A DNA stretch of 64,000 nucleotides, taken from positions 54,678 to 118,677 of the forward strand of contig CAJUSF010000023.1 of NCBI GenBank assembly GCA_910588945.1, read 5' to 3'. This stretch comes from an uncultured Eggerthellaceae bacterium (GTDB lineage Bacteria > Actinomycetota > Coriobacteriia > Coriobacteriales > Eggerthellaceae). Below are positions 44,805 to 53,646 of this stretch, piece by piece; position 1 is the first letter of the stretch, and each line of letters opens with the position of its first letter. The notes under the pieces were generated by a model, which saw nothing but the letters and a program-made list of their open reading frames with translations, made no database searches and was not told the DNA's origin. The position numbers and the translations under genes were made by a program.

Positions 44805-45004
44805 GGACCCTCCGCTCTGTGCGTTCGCGAAACGATACGCAAATTGCGCATCTGAATTCGTGTCCCGAATTCGTGTTCGAACCCATTCTAGTACGGAAAA
44901 ACTTGATATCATTCAGCTAAGTCAAATTATTAGAGATCGGCGGCAATGCCTTGATGGATTCGGCGGTCTTGTTGCGATCTCAATGACAGCAGAGGTCCTT
45001 GCCT

Positions 45005-45478
45005 ATGCGATGCGAATATCATCATACCTACAACACGCCATTCGGTCCGATAACGATCGGATGTATCGCCGATGCGATAACGCAAGTGCGCTTGGGCGCG
45101 GTTCGACTTGAGGGCATAGATGAGCCGACATCTGTGATGAACAGATGCGCCACTGAACTTCTCGAGTATTTCTCAGGCAAAAGGAGTGTTTTTGACCTGA
45201 AGCTCTTCGAACAAGGGACCGATTTCCAAAAACAGGTCTGGAGGGCATGCGGACTTATTCCCTACGGGCAGACGTCCACTCCGCAAGATGTTGCGCGCTC
45301 GATTGGAAAGCCTGGGTCGTATCGTGCGGTTGGCACCGCCGTGAAGGACAATCCTATCGCCATCCTCATTCCAGCGCATAGGGTGGTTCTATCGAGCGGC
45401 TATGTGAGCAAGAAGGATGACTCTGCAAAGCTACGGGCAGCCTTTCGCGAATTGGAGAGCAAACACAGCGGGCTATAG
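45005..45478 (+). CDS. Alkyltransferase-like protein (ATL), catalytic Cys replaced by Ala
   Basis: A 157-residue protein of the O6-alkylguanine-DNA alkyltransferase fold, with IPYGQT near 85-90, SYRAVGTAV near 105-113 (the Arg finger) and the active-site strand NPIAILIPAHRVV (116-128). The canonical motif is PCHRV; here it reads P123-A124-H125-R126 and the Ala codon is GCG. Without Cys it cannot accept an alkyl group. Alkyltransferase-like proteins with Trp or Ala at this position bind O6-alkylguanine and hand it to nucleotide excision repair; the Thermus TTHA1564 protein is a known Ala case. The start is ATG 45005 (AGAGG nine bases upstream) or TTG 44999. It stands alone between divergent rpe and convergent gpsA. 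Confidence 0.88.
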   Translation: MRCEYHHTYNTPFGPITIGCIADAITQVRLGAVRLEGIDEPTSVMNRCATELLEYFSGKRSVFDLKLFEQGTDFQKQVWRACGLIPYGQTSTPQDVARSIGKPGSYRAVGTAVKDNPIAILIPAHRVVLSSGYVSKKDDSAKLRAAFRELESKHSGL

Positions 45479-45519
45479 CGCCACCAAAGCGCCTCTGTAG
45501 GTATAATGGCTTAAACTCG

Positions 45520-45537
45520 ACCGCTTGATCAAGCGGT
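45520..45537. terminator. Perfect palindrome between the convergent ATL gene and gpsA
   Basis: ACCGCTTGATCAAGCGGT is an 18-base perfect palindrome that overlaps the gpsA stop codon (45529-45531). It could end transcription from both sides. It has no U-run, like the hairpins at 26496 and 40891. Confidence 0.5.
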
Positions 45538-46533
45538 GTGGAATTCGTCTTTCAACGGACGCTCGATCAGCTCTTTGGCTATATCGCGGGCCGACTCACC
45601 TTGCCAAACGATCCTTCTGATTGCATCGGTGAGCGGAAGTTCGACATCATGCTTTTCGCTTAGAACATCGAGAGTTTTGCATGCGATAGCGCCTTCGACG
45701 ACCATATGCGTGTCACCCTCGAAATCCTCAAGGTTCTTTCCGCAAGCGATGTAGTCCTGACCGAATCTGCGGTTCCTTGAATGTCTCGACATGCAGGTAA
45801 CGATCATGTCACCTGCGCCTGCAAGCCCCATGCATGTCATCTCTTTGCCGCCCGATGCGAGCACCATGCGGCTCATCTCGGCAAGGCCGCGCGTTATCAG
45901 CATGGCGGCGGTATCATCCCCGTATCCGAGCCCGTAAGAGATGCCGACCGCTATCGCTATCACGTTTTTGAAAGCCGCGCAAAGTTCTACGCCGATGACA
46001 TCATCGGATGTGTAGGTTCGAAAATATTCGGTGGCGAAAAGATCCCTGAAAAAATGGGCGCACTGCAACTCGATTGACGCTATGACCGCGCCAGATGCGA
46101 TCTTGGCTATGACCTCCTCGGCATGCGTAGGGCCCGAAAGGGTTGCAAGTCTTTCGTTATTACCAAGCTCTTGCTCGAAGATCTGCTCCGGCAAAAGTCC
46201 TGTTTGACTCTCGACGCCCTTCGAGCAGATAACGATCTTGAGCGAACTGTCGACATAAGGAGCCAGGTTTTGCGCGGTCTGACGCAGGTATTTTGATGGC
46301 ACGACGATAACTGCGGCTGTTGCGCCATCAAGGGCATCTGATATCGACGTCGTCGATGTGATGGAAGATGAAAGCTCGAATTTGCTCAAGAAGTCAGGGT
46401 TGGCGTGATGGTTGTTTATGCCGTCTGCCACCTCTTGTCTTCTCGCCCAGATGACAACATCGCTACCGGCATCGCTAAGTACCTGAGCCAGTGCGGTTCC
46501 CCATGATCCGGCTCCTATAACAGCTATCTTCAT
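45529..46533 (-). CDS. gpsA: Glycerol-3-phosphate dehydrogenase [NAD(P)+]
   Basis: A 334-residue GpsA with the nucleotide-binding start VIGAGSWGTALA (5-16) and the LSGPTHAEEV, AAFKNVIAIA and GLAGAGDMIVTC elements of the substrate pocket. It reduces dihydroxyacetone phosphate to glycerol 3-phosphate for phospholipids. The next step, PlsY, is encoded directly upstream with no gap (46533/46534), and PlsC lies in the same block, so the pathway is clustered. Confidence 0.97.
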   Translation of the reverse strand: MKIAVIGAGSWGTALAQVLSDAGSDVVIWARRQEVADGINNHHANPDFLSKFELSSSITSTTSISDALDGATAAVIVVPSKYLRQTAQNLAPYVDSSLKIVICSKGVESQTGLLPEQIFEQELGNNERLATLSGPTHAEEVIAKIASGAVIASIELQCAHFFRDLFATEYFRTYTSDDVIGVELCAAFKNVIAIAVGISYGLGYGDDTAAMLITRGLAEMSRMVLASGGKEMTCMGLAGAGDMIVTCMSRHSRNRRFGQDYIACGKNLEDFEGDTHMVVEGAIACKTLDVLSEKHDVELPLTDAIRRIVWQGESARDIAKELIERPLKDEFHTA

Positions 46534-47247
46534 CTATGCGACTTCCTTCTTGCCTATTCTATTCTCAGTGCCGCTGAGCAACCTTTTGATGTTGGCCCTG
46601 TGCGCCCAGATTACCGTTATAGCTGCGATAGCGCACATGATGATGAGCGCCCATTGTCCGAAATGGAGCCAAAGTGCAAGAAACGGGCAGATCACAGCTG
46701 CGGCGATCGAGCCTACGGAGACGTATTTGGTGATGATGACAAGGATGATAAAGACTGCGATCTCTATGAGAAGCCCAACAGGTCCGAATACGAAGACTAT
46801 CGCGCCTACAGCAACAGCGATCCCTTTGCCCCCCTTGAATTCAAGCCACGGGCTGAAGATATGCCCCCAGACGCATCCAATAAACGCCACACCTAAAGGC
46901 GCTCCGGCAAGCCAGTCGGCAAGCGCGATGACATTGTTAGAAACAAGAAGGCCGAGCCATCCCGCTAGAAGGCCTTTGCTGAAATCTAGCAGGAAGACGA
47001 TGATGCCGCCTTTGGCACCAAGCGATCGCATCGCGTTCGTGGTGCCGATGTTGCCCGAGCCCTCTTTGCGGATGTCCTTTTTATAGACACACTTCGAGAT
47101 TATGACGCCCCAAGGGATGGACCCGAGAAGAAACGTTATAACGAAAAGGACGGGCAGCACCCAGACAGCCGCATCGGGTGCAAATTTGATCGTCGGTGTA
47201 AGTGCGTGAACTGTGGATGTGGGTAGTGGGAACATCTGGCTAATCAA
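46534..47247 (-). CDS. plsY: Glycerol-3-phosphate acyltransferase PlsY
   Basis: A 237-residue membrane protein with about six helices. The active-site element GSGNIGTTN (63-71) and later KGGKG and a G-x-HI-x-SPW segment (GHIFSPWLEFKGGKG) are those of PlsY. It transfers the acyl group from acyl phosphate to glycerol 3-phosphate. The first 35 residues are a non-conserved extension; a start further inside is possible. It overlaps der by four bases and abuts gpsA. Confidence 0.94.
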   Translation of the reverse strand: MISQMFPLPTSTVHALTPTIKFAPDAAVWVLPVLFVITFLLGSIPWGVIISKCVYKKDIRKEGSGNIGTTNAMRSLGAKGGIIVFLLDFSKGLLAGWLGLLVSNNVIALADWLAGAPLGVAFIGCVWGHIFSPWLEFKGGKGIAVAVGAIVFVFGPVGLLIEIAVFIILVIITKYVSVGSIAAAVICPFLALWLHFGQWALIIMCAIAAITVIWAHRANIKRLLSGTENRIGKKEVA

Positions 47248-48560
47248 TCCTTCTTCTTGAACTTAAAGCGTATCGGCGTGCCGGTCAGATCGAATGCTTT
47301 TCGCATCCTGTTCTCCAAGAATCGCCCATAGTTGTCCGTTACGACATCAGGTCTGTTGCAGAAGAACGTGAACTGAGGCGGCTCTGTTGCGGTCTGTGTG
47401 ATGTATTTGATGCGTAAAACGGTCTTTCCCTTTGTGACGGTATGCCCGCTCTCGTGAATTTGCGCGAGCCAAGAATTCAACTTGCTCGTGGAAAGCGTCT
47501 TTGAGTAATTAGCGTAGCATGTATCGATTGCTTGCCAGACTCGATTCACGCCTTTGCCGGTCAAGGCTGAGATAGCCACGATCGGAGCGTAGCTTACAAA
47601 TTGCATCTCGTCTTGCACATCCTCGCGGATCTTTTCCTTTTCCTCGGGCGTTTCTACCACATCCCATTTATTGAGTACGAGGGCTAAAGCGCATCCGCGC
47701 TCAGATGCGTAGTTCGCAACGCGCTGATCCTCGTTTGTGAGCCCGAGCGTGCCATCTATCACGAGAAGCGCAACATCGGCCCTGTCGATCGCGCGCATGG
47801 CTCTAACGAATCCGTAATATTCGACAGATTCGTCTATCTGGCTTTTGCGGCGTAGTCCTGCGGTGTCGACGATGCGATATGTTTTTCCCTCATGCTCAAC
47901 GATCGTGTCGATCGCATCGCGCGTGGTTCCTGCGATAGGGCTTACGATGGAGCGCTCATCGCGGGTGAGCTTGTTGGTTAGCGAAGATTTGCCAGCATTT
48001 GGGCGTCCGATGATTGCGACGTTGATCGCGCTCTGCTCGATATATTCTTCCGTCTTGCCCGTATCTTTGAGGATGCGCACAACCTCATCAAGGATATCGC
48101 CCGTGCCATGCCCGTGTGTCGCCGAGATCGGCCATGGCTGACCCAGACCAAGCTGAAAGTACTCCCACAGATCGGCTTCCGATTCGATATTGTCGAGCTT
48201 GTTCACACCGAGAAGCACGGGCACATCGCTTTTTTGGAGAATGCGAGCGACCTCTTCATCATCAGCCTGAAGTCCGACTTTGCCATCTACGAGCAATATG
48301 ATCAGGTCGGAGTTAGCAGCCGCCTCGAGAGCTTGATTGCGAATGGACATCTGGAAGTCGTCATCGCTTGCAGCCTCGATGCCACCTGTATCGACGAGCA
48401 TGAAATCCACACCGTTCCAGTCGCCCTTGTGATAGCTGCGATCGCGGGTGACACCGCGCATCTCGTGGACGATAGCGTCGTTTGTCTGCGCTATCCTGTT
48501 CACGAGCGTAGATTTGCCGACGTTAGGTCTGCCGACTATTGCGACCAAAGGTAATGCCAT
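47244..48560 (-). CDS. der: Ribosome-assembly GTPase Der (EngA)
   Basis: A 438-residue protein with two tandem G domains, the first with GRPNVGKS at 10-17 and the second with GRPNAGKSSL near 185, and a C-terminal KH-like domain. Der helps assemble the 50S subunit. I use ATG 48560 because AAAGGA lies six bases upstream; the open frame begins seven codons earlier within the end of the DUF512 gene. It overlaps plsY by four bases. Confidence 0.97.
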   Translation of the reverse strand: MALPLVAIVGRPNVGKSTLVNRIAQTNDAIVHEMRGVTRDRSYHKGDWNGVDFMLVDTGGIEAASDDDFQMSIRNQALEAAANSDLIILLVDGKVGLQADDEEVARILQKSDVPVLLGVNKLDNIESEADLWEYFQLGLGQPWPISATHGHGTGDILDEVVRILKDTGKTEEYIEQSAINVAIIGRPNAGKSSLTNKLTRDERSIVSPIAGTTRDAIDTIVEHEGKTYRIVDTAGLRRKSQIDESVEYYGFVRAMRAIDRADVALLVIDGTLGLTNEDQRVANYASERGCALALVLNKWDVVETPEEKEKIREDVQDEMQFVSYAPIVAISALTGKGVNRVWQAIDTCYANYSKTLSTSKLNSWLAQIHESGHTVTKGKTVLRIKYITQTATEPPQFTFFCNRPDVVTDNYGRFLENRMRKAFDLTGTPIRFKFKKKD

Positions 48561-48577
48561 CAGATTTCCTTTATTGT

Positions 48578-49939
48578 TCAAAATTGTGAAATAAGTCGAT
48601 GTATACAGTCTAGCGGATTGCTTGGCACAATGAGGACATCGGCGCCAGAATCGGTCGAGATCTGCTTTGCCGACATGCCGTCGAGCGTTACATCATCTAC
48701 GTTGAATATAACATCGGGCAGAAGATAGATGTGCGAGCTTTTCGCCGCTTCAGTGTCATCAGATGCATACATCTTTTTATGAGCTATGATCGCGCGTGTG
48801 ATGTCCGCGCCCGTGAGAAGCCCTGTGACATTCACGTTACCGCCGAAAAAGGTGTTTTTCACGAAAAGAAGGTCCATCGTGGTACCCATCGCGCTTTCGT
48901 CAAGTATCTGCGCCGCGTAGGGCGACATCGCCTTGCCTGCTATCAGATGAAGATGAGTGTCGGATTCGCGAAGAGACACGGAAAGCCTTTGCGCATCAGG
49001 GGTCGTATATGCTTCTTTGAGCTCGTCGATCGAACTTCTTATAATCCCGATGCCGTCTTCAAACATCGAGAAATCCCCGTACATGGAAGCATCCGGAAGG
49101 TTGGCATCCAAGTCGTCTGGAAATGCATTTCGATAGAATTCGTCGGCTGCATGTACCCAGCAACAATCGCGCTCGGCAATGGAGCGCCTTTGATAAGGCG
49201 TGATGGCATCTATCACAGCCTTGGCATCCGCCGCCTCATCAAATGATTTGCAGAATCGACTTTGGTGGGATGTGAATCCGAGCGGTACGATCCCGACGGT
49301 CTTGATGCCTTGTTGGGCATACGCCCACTCAAGCGTGTTTACGAGCTCATCGCCGTCGTTGATGCTAGGACAGAGCACTATCTGCGCATCGAATTCGATC
49401 CCGCCCTCTAACAGGGCCTCAAGTGCCTGAATTCCCCTTGCATGGTTCTTGCCGATAAGTGATCTTCTTACGTCATCGGATATCGCATGCAAAGACACTC
49501 TCAAAGGGGATATTCTCTGCTCGATGATACGTTTGATCTCGTCATCTTCAAGATTGGTGAGCGTGACGAACGTGCCTGTCAGAAAACTCAGACGAAAATC
49601 GTCATCACGAAGCGAAAGAGAGCCCCTCATGCCTTTTGGGAGTTGCGCCATGAAGCAGAACTTGCATGCGTTTTTGCAGAGTTTGACCTCGTCGAAGATC
49701 ACATCATCAAACTCGATGCCCCAATCCTGCTCATCCAGTCTCTCAAGCTCGACAACACCTTCATCGCCATCTGTGTCTATGTAGCCAAGAGAAACGTTAT
49801 CTTCGCATGCGTGCCATCTCCAGTCGATGATATCGCGAAGAGGCTCGCCGTTGATGCTCGTGATATAGCATCCCCGGGTGAATCCCGCCTCATAGGCCGG
49901 AGAGTCGACCTCTACATTCTTTATGAGCGCCCGTGTCAT
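48578..49939 (-). CDS. PDZ-radical SAM-DUF512 protein
   Basis: A 453-residue protein. A PDZ-like domain covers about 1-75, followed by a radical-SAM-type cluster C88-x3-C92-x2-C95 (LCKNACKFCF) and a DUF512 C-terminal region. Proteins of this build are widespread next to der in Clostridia and Actinomycetota, but no reaction is established. The start is uncertain: ATG 49939, TTG 49945 (better placed after AAAGG) or TTG 49963, which overlaps the ispH stop. It lies between ispH and der. Confidence 0.85.
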   Translation of the reverse strand: MTRALIKNVEVDSPAYEAGFTRGCYITSINGEPLRDIIDWRWHACEDNVSLGYIDTDGDEGVVELERLDEQDWGIEFDDVIFDEVKLCKNACKFCFMAQLPKGMRGSLSLRDDDFRLSFLTGTFVTLTNLEDDEIKRIIEQRISPLRVSLHAISDDVRRSLIGKNHARGIQALEALLEGGIEFDAQIVLCPSINDGDELVNTLEWAYAQQGIKTVGIVPLGFTSHQSRFCKSFDEAADAKAVIDAITPYQRRSIAERDCCWVHAADEFYRNAFPDDLDANLPDASMYGDFSMFEDGIGIIRSSIDELKEAYTTPDAQRLSVSLRESDTHLHLIAGKAMSPYAAQILDESAMGTTMDLLFVKNTFFGGNVNVTGLLTGADITRAIIAHKKMYASDDTEAAKSSHIYLLPDVIFNVDDVTLDGMSAKQISTDSGADVLIVPSNPLDCIHRLISQF

Positions 49940-49959
49940 GACCAAGTGATCCTTTGGCC

Positions 49960-50796
49960 TCAAAGGGATCTCAGGAAGTCGACTACTTCCTCGATCTGGT
50001 TTTCTGGAGTTGATGCCCCTGCGCTCACGCCGACAATATCGACATCAGATAGATTGTTGATGTTGATCTCGGAGATGTCCTCAATATGGATGGTCCTCGG
50101 GCATATATCCATGCAGATCTCAGCGAGCCTTGTTGTGTTAGAGGAATTCCTGCCGCCGATAACCACCATCGCATCCACGCGTTTTGCAAGTGCAGCCGCC
50201 GCATCTTGGCGCTTTTTTGTGGCCGAACAGATGGTGTCTTTCAATACGAAGGAGATCCCGCGGGCGCTGAGTGCATCGACGATGCGCTCAAGAGATGCTC
50301 TTGTCTGCGTTGTCTGAACGACTATCCCGACCTTGTCCGGAAGATCTGTCGGCAGATCTTCCGGCTCAGAGACTACATACACACTTGCCTGTTGCTCACG
50401 TGCGCAACCTGTAAGCCCTTCGACCTCGGGATGCCCGTCTTCGCCTACCACTATCACAACAAGCCCTTCGCGCGCCAATTCGCTTGCGGCCTTTTGGGCG
50501 CGCAACACATGCGGGCATGTTGCATCTATCAGGTCAAGATCGAACGCGTTGAGCTGCCCTCTGATCTCCGGCGTGATGCCATGACTTCTGATAACGACGC
50601 TGTCTGTGGATATTTCATCGATGCTCTCGGCTTTGTGCATCCCCATCGATTCAAGTTCGGAGATGACTTTAGGGTTGTGGATCAAAGATCCGAGTGTAGA
50701 GGTCTCGCCCTTTTCAGCAAGCGTGTTCTTTGCGATATCGAGCGCGCGCTGAACTCCGTAACATGCGCCGGCTTTTTCCGCCCTTAATACTTGCAT
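49960..50796 (-). CDS. ispH: 4-hydroxy-3-methylbut-2-enyl diphosphate reductase
   Basis: A 278-residue IspH with the three cluster cysteines C12 (GACYGV), C94 (DATCPHV) and C190 (DTICSATKKRQ), and SHG and HPE residues in place. It performs the last step of the methylerythritol phosphate route to IPP and DMAPP, an Fe-S reaction. DMAPP feeds MiaA and the MenA-like enzyme in this window. It follows plsC by two bases. Confidence 0.97.
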   Translation of the reverse strand: MQVLRAEKAGACYGVQRALDIAKNTLAEKGETSTLGSLIHNPKVISELESMGMHKAESIDEISTDSVVIRSHGITPEIRGQLNAFDLDLIDATCPHVLRAQKAASELAREGLVVIVVGEDGHPEVEGLTGCAREQQASVYVVSEPEDLPTDLPDKVGIVVQTTQTRASLERIVDALSARGISFVLKDTICSATKKRQDAAAALAKRVDAMVVIGGRNSSNTTRLAEICMDICPRTIHIEDISEININNLSDVDIVGVSAGASTPENQIEEVVDFLRSL

Positions 50797-50798
50797 TG

Positions 50799-51638
50799 CT
50801 ATTCCGTTTCCCGATCCAGCGACTCCACGATCTCTTTAGAGGTGTGCTTGGGGATAGGGTGTTCAGCGAAGATGGCAGAATAATCTTTCGTTTTAGGGAA
50901 GAGTTCGACCATATCCACATCCTCGGCGGCGATTTGCTCGAACATCGCGAAGCACTCGCGCATCGCATACCAAGTGCATCCTTCCAGTCTGTCTTCTTTC
51001 GGAAGGAAATCAAAATCGTCAAGAAGGATGGGATCACCGTATTCAATATAGATCTTCGGGAAGTGGAAGCGCTCGCCTTTCTGTTTGACCAATTCTGCGT
51101 TTCGCACCGTCATCGGAAGGATGGGCACAGAGCCTCCCATTTTGGCGATGAAGGCCGCACCTGAATGCAGCTCAGGGGTCTTCGAGCCCTTATATCTACG
51201 AGTTCCCTCAGGAAGGATGCCGATGAGTTCCTTGTTCTTGAGTGCCTTCGATGCGCGCTTGATAGCTACTCTGTCGGCGGAATCGCGTTTGATAGGTATC
51301 GCGCCCACTCGCGACAATATCTGTCCGACAAGCCCTTTTGCATTATCAAACAGTGAATCGCGACCGATGAGCCTCACCCATTGGCTTGGACGTCCTGCTA
51401 GATATATGAAGGCGACATCGAGAAACGATGTATGGTTGCAAACAACGACAACGCCGGTCTTGTCCTTGAACTCACGAAGCTTATCGCGTCCTATCACTTT
51501 ATAACGGAACAACAACTTGGTGATGCCGCCGACAACGCAAAAAGCGAGATTGCCGAACCAATGTGGGATTTGCTTGTCTGTCGATGTGCCGCCAAGGGGC
51601 ATGTCCCACATCTTTTCATAAGGAAGGAATATGCTCAC
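50799..51638 (-). CDS. plsC: 1-acylglycerol-3-phosphate acyltransferase (PlsC-like)
   Basis: A 279-residue acyltransferase with the catalytic NHTSFLD (68-74, H69 and D74) and a GILPEGTRRYKG element near 135-146. It adds the second acyl chain in phosphatidic acid synthesis. The first 30 residues and the last 50 are less conserved and could carry a membrane-contacting region. It overlaps cmk by four bases, and ispH follows. Confidence 0.92.
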   Translation of the reverse strand: MSIFLPYEKMWDMPLGGTSTDKQIPHWFGNLAFCVVGGITKLLFRYKVIGRDKLREFKDKTGVVVVCNHTSFLDVAFIYLAGRPSQWVRLIGRDSLFDNAKGLVGQILSRVGAIPIKRDSADRVAIKRASKALKNKELIGILPEGTRRYKGSKTPELHSGAAFIAKMGGSVPILPMTVRNAELVKQKGERFHFPKIYIEYGDPILLDDFDFLPKEDRLEGCTWYAMRECFAMFEQIAAEDVDMVELFPKTKDYSAIFAEHPIPKHTSKEIVESLDRETE

Positions 51639-52306
51639 TGGGCATCCTTTGCAAGATTGCAGATCTTTTCGATGACATCCTCGATGTATAGATCCGTCGA
51701 ATCCATAACCACCGCATCGTCTGCTGCAACAAGCGGCGCAACCTCACGAGATGAATCGTATTCGTCTCGTCTTTTCAGGTCGGCGAGGATCTCCTCATAA
51801 TCGATCGAGCCTACGCCTCTGTCAACGTTTTGACGAAGACGTCTGTGAGCTCTTTCTTCATCACTTGCTGTGAGGAACACCTTCACATCTGCATCTGGAA
51901 ACACAACTGTGCCTATATCGCGCCCTTCGATAACGTAATCGCCTGAAAGCGCGATGCGACGCTGTTGATCGAGCATTGCCGCACGCACGCTTGGAGAGGC
52001 CGATGTCGGGCTTACAGCCTTGTCGATCTCTTTTGTGCGAATGGCATCGGTCACATCGTGCCCGTCGATGAACACCTGCTTTGGGATGGGATCGCCATCC
52101 ACATGTCCAAAGACAATATCAGCCTGGCGTGCGATCTGTCCGAGAGTCTCATCGTCATGAAGATCGATACCACGCTCACACGCGAGCCAAGCGATCGAGC
52201 GATACATCGCTCCTGTATCCAAGCAGGAAAATCCCAGCTTTTTCGCCACTGCTTTCGCGACCGTTGATTTCCCGGCCCCGGATGGTCCATCTATAGCAAC
52301 TATCAT
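51635..52306 (-). CDS. cmk: Cytidylate kinase
   Basis: A 223-residue kinase with P-loop GPSGAGKS (7-14), the CLDTGAMYR element, and GRDIGTVVFPDADVKVFLTA typical of Cmk. It phosphorylates CMP and dCMP. It sits between aroA and plsC with overlaps or abutting ends, which is a common order (aroA-cmk-plsC-ispH) in Gram-positive bacteria. Confidence 0.97.
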   Translation of the reverse strand: MIVAIDGPSGAGKSTVAKAVAKKLGFSCLDTGAMYRSIAWLACERGIDLHDDETLGQIARQADIVFGHVDGDPIPKQVFIDGHDVTDAIRTKEIDKAVSPTSASPSVRAAMLDQQRRIALSGDYVIEGRDIGTVVFPDADVKVFLTASDEERAHRRLRQNVDRGVGSIDYEEILADLKRRDEYDSSREVAPLVAADDAVVMDSTDLYIEDVIEKICNLAKDAQ

Positions 52307-53632
52307 CTAATTCGCCAGCCCTTCGATGTCAGAGAGGAAGTTCGGATAGCTCACCGACACACTTTCAAAATCAGCCACCTCTACAGGTGCGCAACCACAA
52401 AGCCCGACAAGCGACCATGTCATAGCAAGTCGATGGTCTCCGTGGGATTCGAATCTCAATCCGCTATTCACGACAAGGTTCGGGTCGCCTTCGACGAAGA
52501 GGTTGTCTCCCTCCTCCCAGGCATCTATGCCAAGAATTTCAAGTCCGTCGATGATCGCCTGTAGACGATCGGACTCCTTCGCGCGAAGCTCAGCTACGCC
52601 GCGAAATACGGTGACACCCTTCGCATGTGCTGCAACGAGCGCTAAGACGGGCACCTCATCTATGATCGATGCGAAATGCTGTGATGGAACCTCGCATCCG
52701 TGAAGGCTCGGCGAATATGAGACATGTATGGTCCCGCTCGGCTCTTTGCCCTCTGCCCCTGTGCGCCTCTCTTCGATGCTTGCTCCCATGCGCTCGAGCG
52801 TGCGCACAAATCCGATGCGCGCTGGGTTTAGCGACACGTTTTCTATCGTCACATCGCTTCCGCGCTTCAATATTGCAGCAACGGCTATGAAGGCTGCGCT
52901 TGATGGATCACCAGGTACTTTGATGTCCGATGCGTGCATCTGCGTCAGACCGCTCACCGATGCTACACGTGTGCCAGCCGTGGTCGGCACACCGAACTCG
53001 GGAAGCATCAGCTCTGTGTGATTTCTGGAAGGTGCCGGCTCGTTGAGCGTTGTGGTTCCGTTAGCGAAAACACCCGCTAGAAGAACAGCTGTCTTGAGCT
53101 GTGCGGATGCCATCGGTGCGTCATATGTTATGGCGCGCAAAGCGCGGTTTCCGATCTCGGTGATAGGAAGATGGTCGGCTTCTGCAGGCTTGAAGCGTGC
53201 ACCCATCTTCATGAGCGGCGCTGTGTTCCTCCTCATCGGACGGCGCTTCAGCGAATCGTCGCCTGTGAGCGTCACTTCAATGTCCCAAGGAGCGATGATG
53301 CCCATGAGCAGCCTTGCTGTGGTGCCGGAATTGCCGCAATCGATCTCGTGATCAGGCTGGCTTGGTCCAGCATTGCCCCAGCCTTCGATGCTGCCCTCAA
53401 GCGACCCGTCCTCCGCAACGGATAGCTCTACTTTGGCACCGAGTGCCTCTACTGCGGTGATCGAGGATCTCACGTCCTCAGAATCGAGAACGCCTTCAAG
53501 GTTTGATACGCCCTCAGCCATCGCGGATAGCAAAACCGCCCTGTGTGAGATGGATTTGTCGCCGGGGACTTTGACTGTGCCCTCAAGCGGCGAAGTCAGT
53601 GGCTTGATCGTCGTATATTGTTCGTTTGCCAT
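52307..53632 (-). CDS. aroA: 3-phosphoshikimate 1-carboxyvinyltransferase
   Basis: A 441-residue EPSP synthase with VPGDKSISHRAVLL near 22-36, the DCGNSGTTARLLMG loop near 97-110, the RDHTELML-type (SRNHTELML) element and the late KESDRLQA. It catalyses the sixth step of the shikimate pathway. tyrA lies directly upstream, so two steps of aromatic amino acid synthesis are side by side. Both are in line with the aromatic catabolic cluster (ior/paaK) elsewhere in the window. Confidence 0.97.
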   Translation of the reverse strand: MANEQYTTIKPLTSPLEGTVKVPGDKSISHRAVLLSAMAEGVSNLEGVLDSEDVRSSITAVEALGAKVELSVAEDGSLEGSIEGWGNAGPSQPDHEIDCGNSGTTARLLMGIIAPWDIEVTLTGDDSLKRRPMRRNTAPLMKMGARFKPAEADHLPITEIGNRALRAITYDAPMASAQLKTAVLLAGVFANGTTTLNEPAPSRNHTELMLPEFGVPTTAGTRVASVSGLTQMHASDIKVPGDPSSAAFIAVAAILKRGSDVTIENVSLNPARIGFVRTLERMGASIEERRTGAEGKEPSGTIHVSYSPSLHGCEVPSQHFASIIDEVPVLALVAAHAKGVTVFRGVAELRAKESDRLQAIIDGLEILGIDAWEEGDNLFVEGDPNLVVNSGLRFESHGDHRLAMTWSLVGLCGCAPVEVADFESVSVSYPNFLSDIEGLAN

Positions 53633-53646
53633 AATCTCGCTCCCCT

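Noticed and set aside
45502..45507. TATAAT as a promoter between the ATL gene and gpsA
   Set aside because: It would transcribe into the convergent gpsA; no -35 and no downstream + gene exist.
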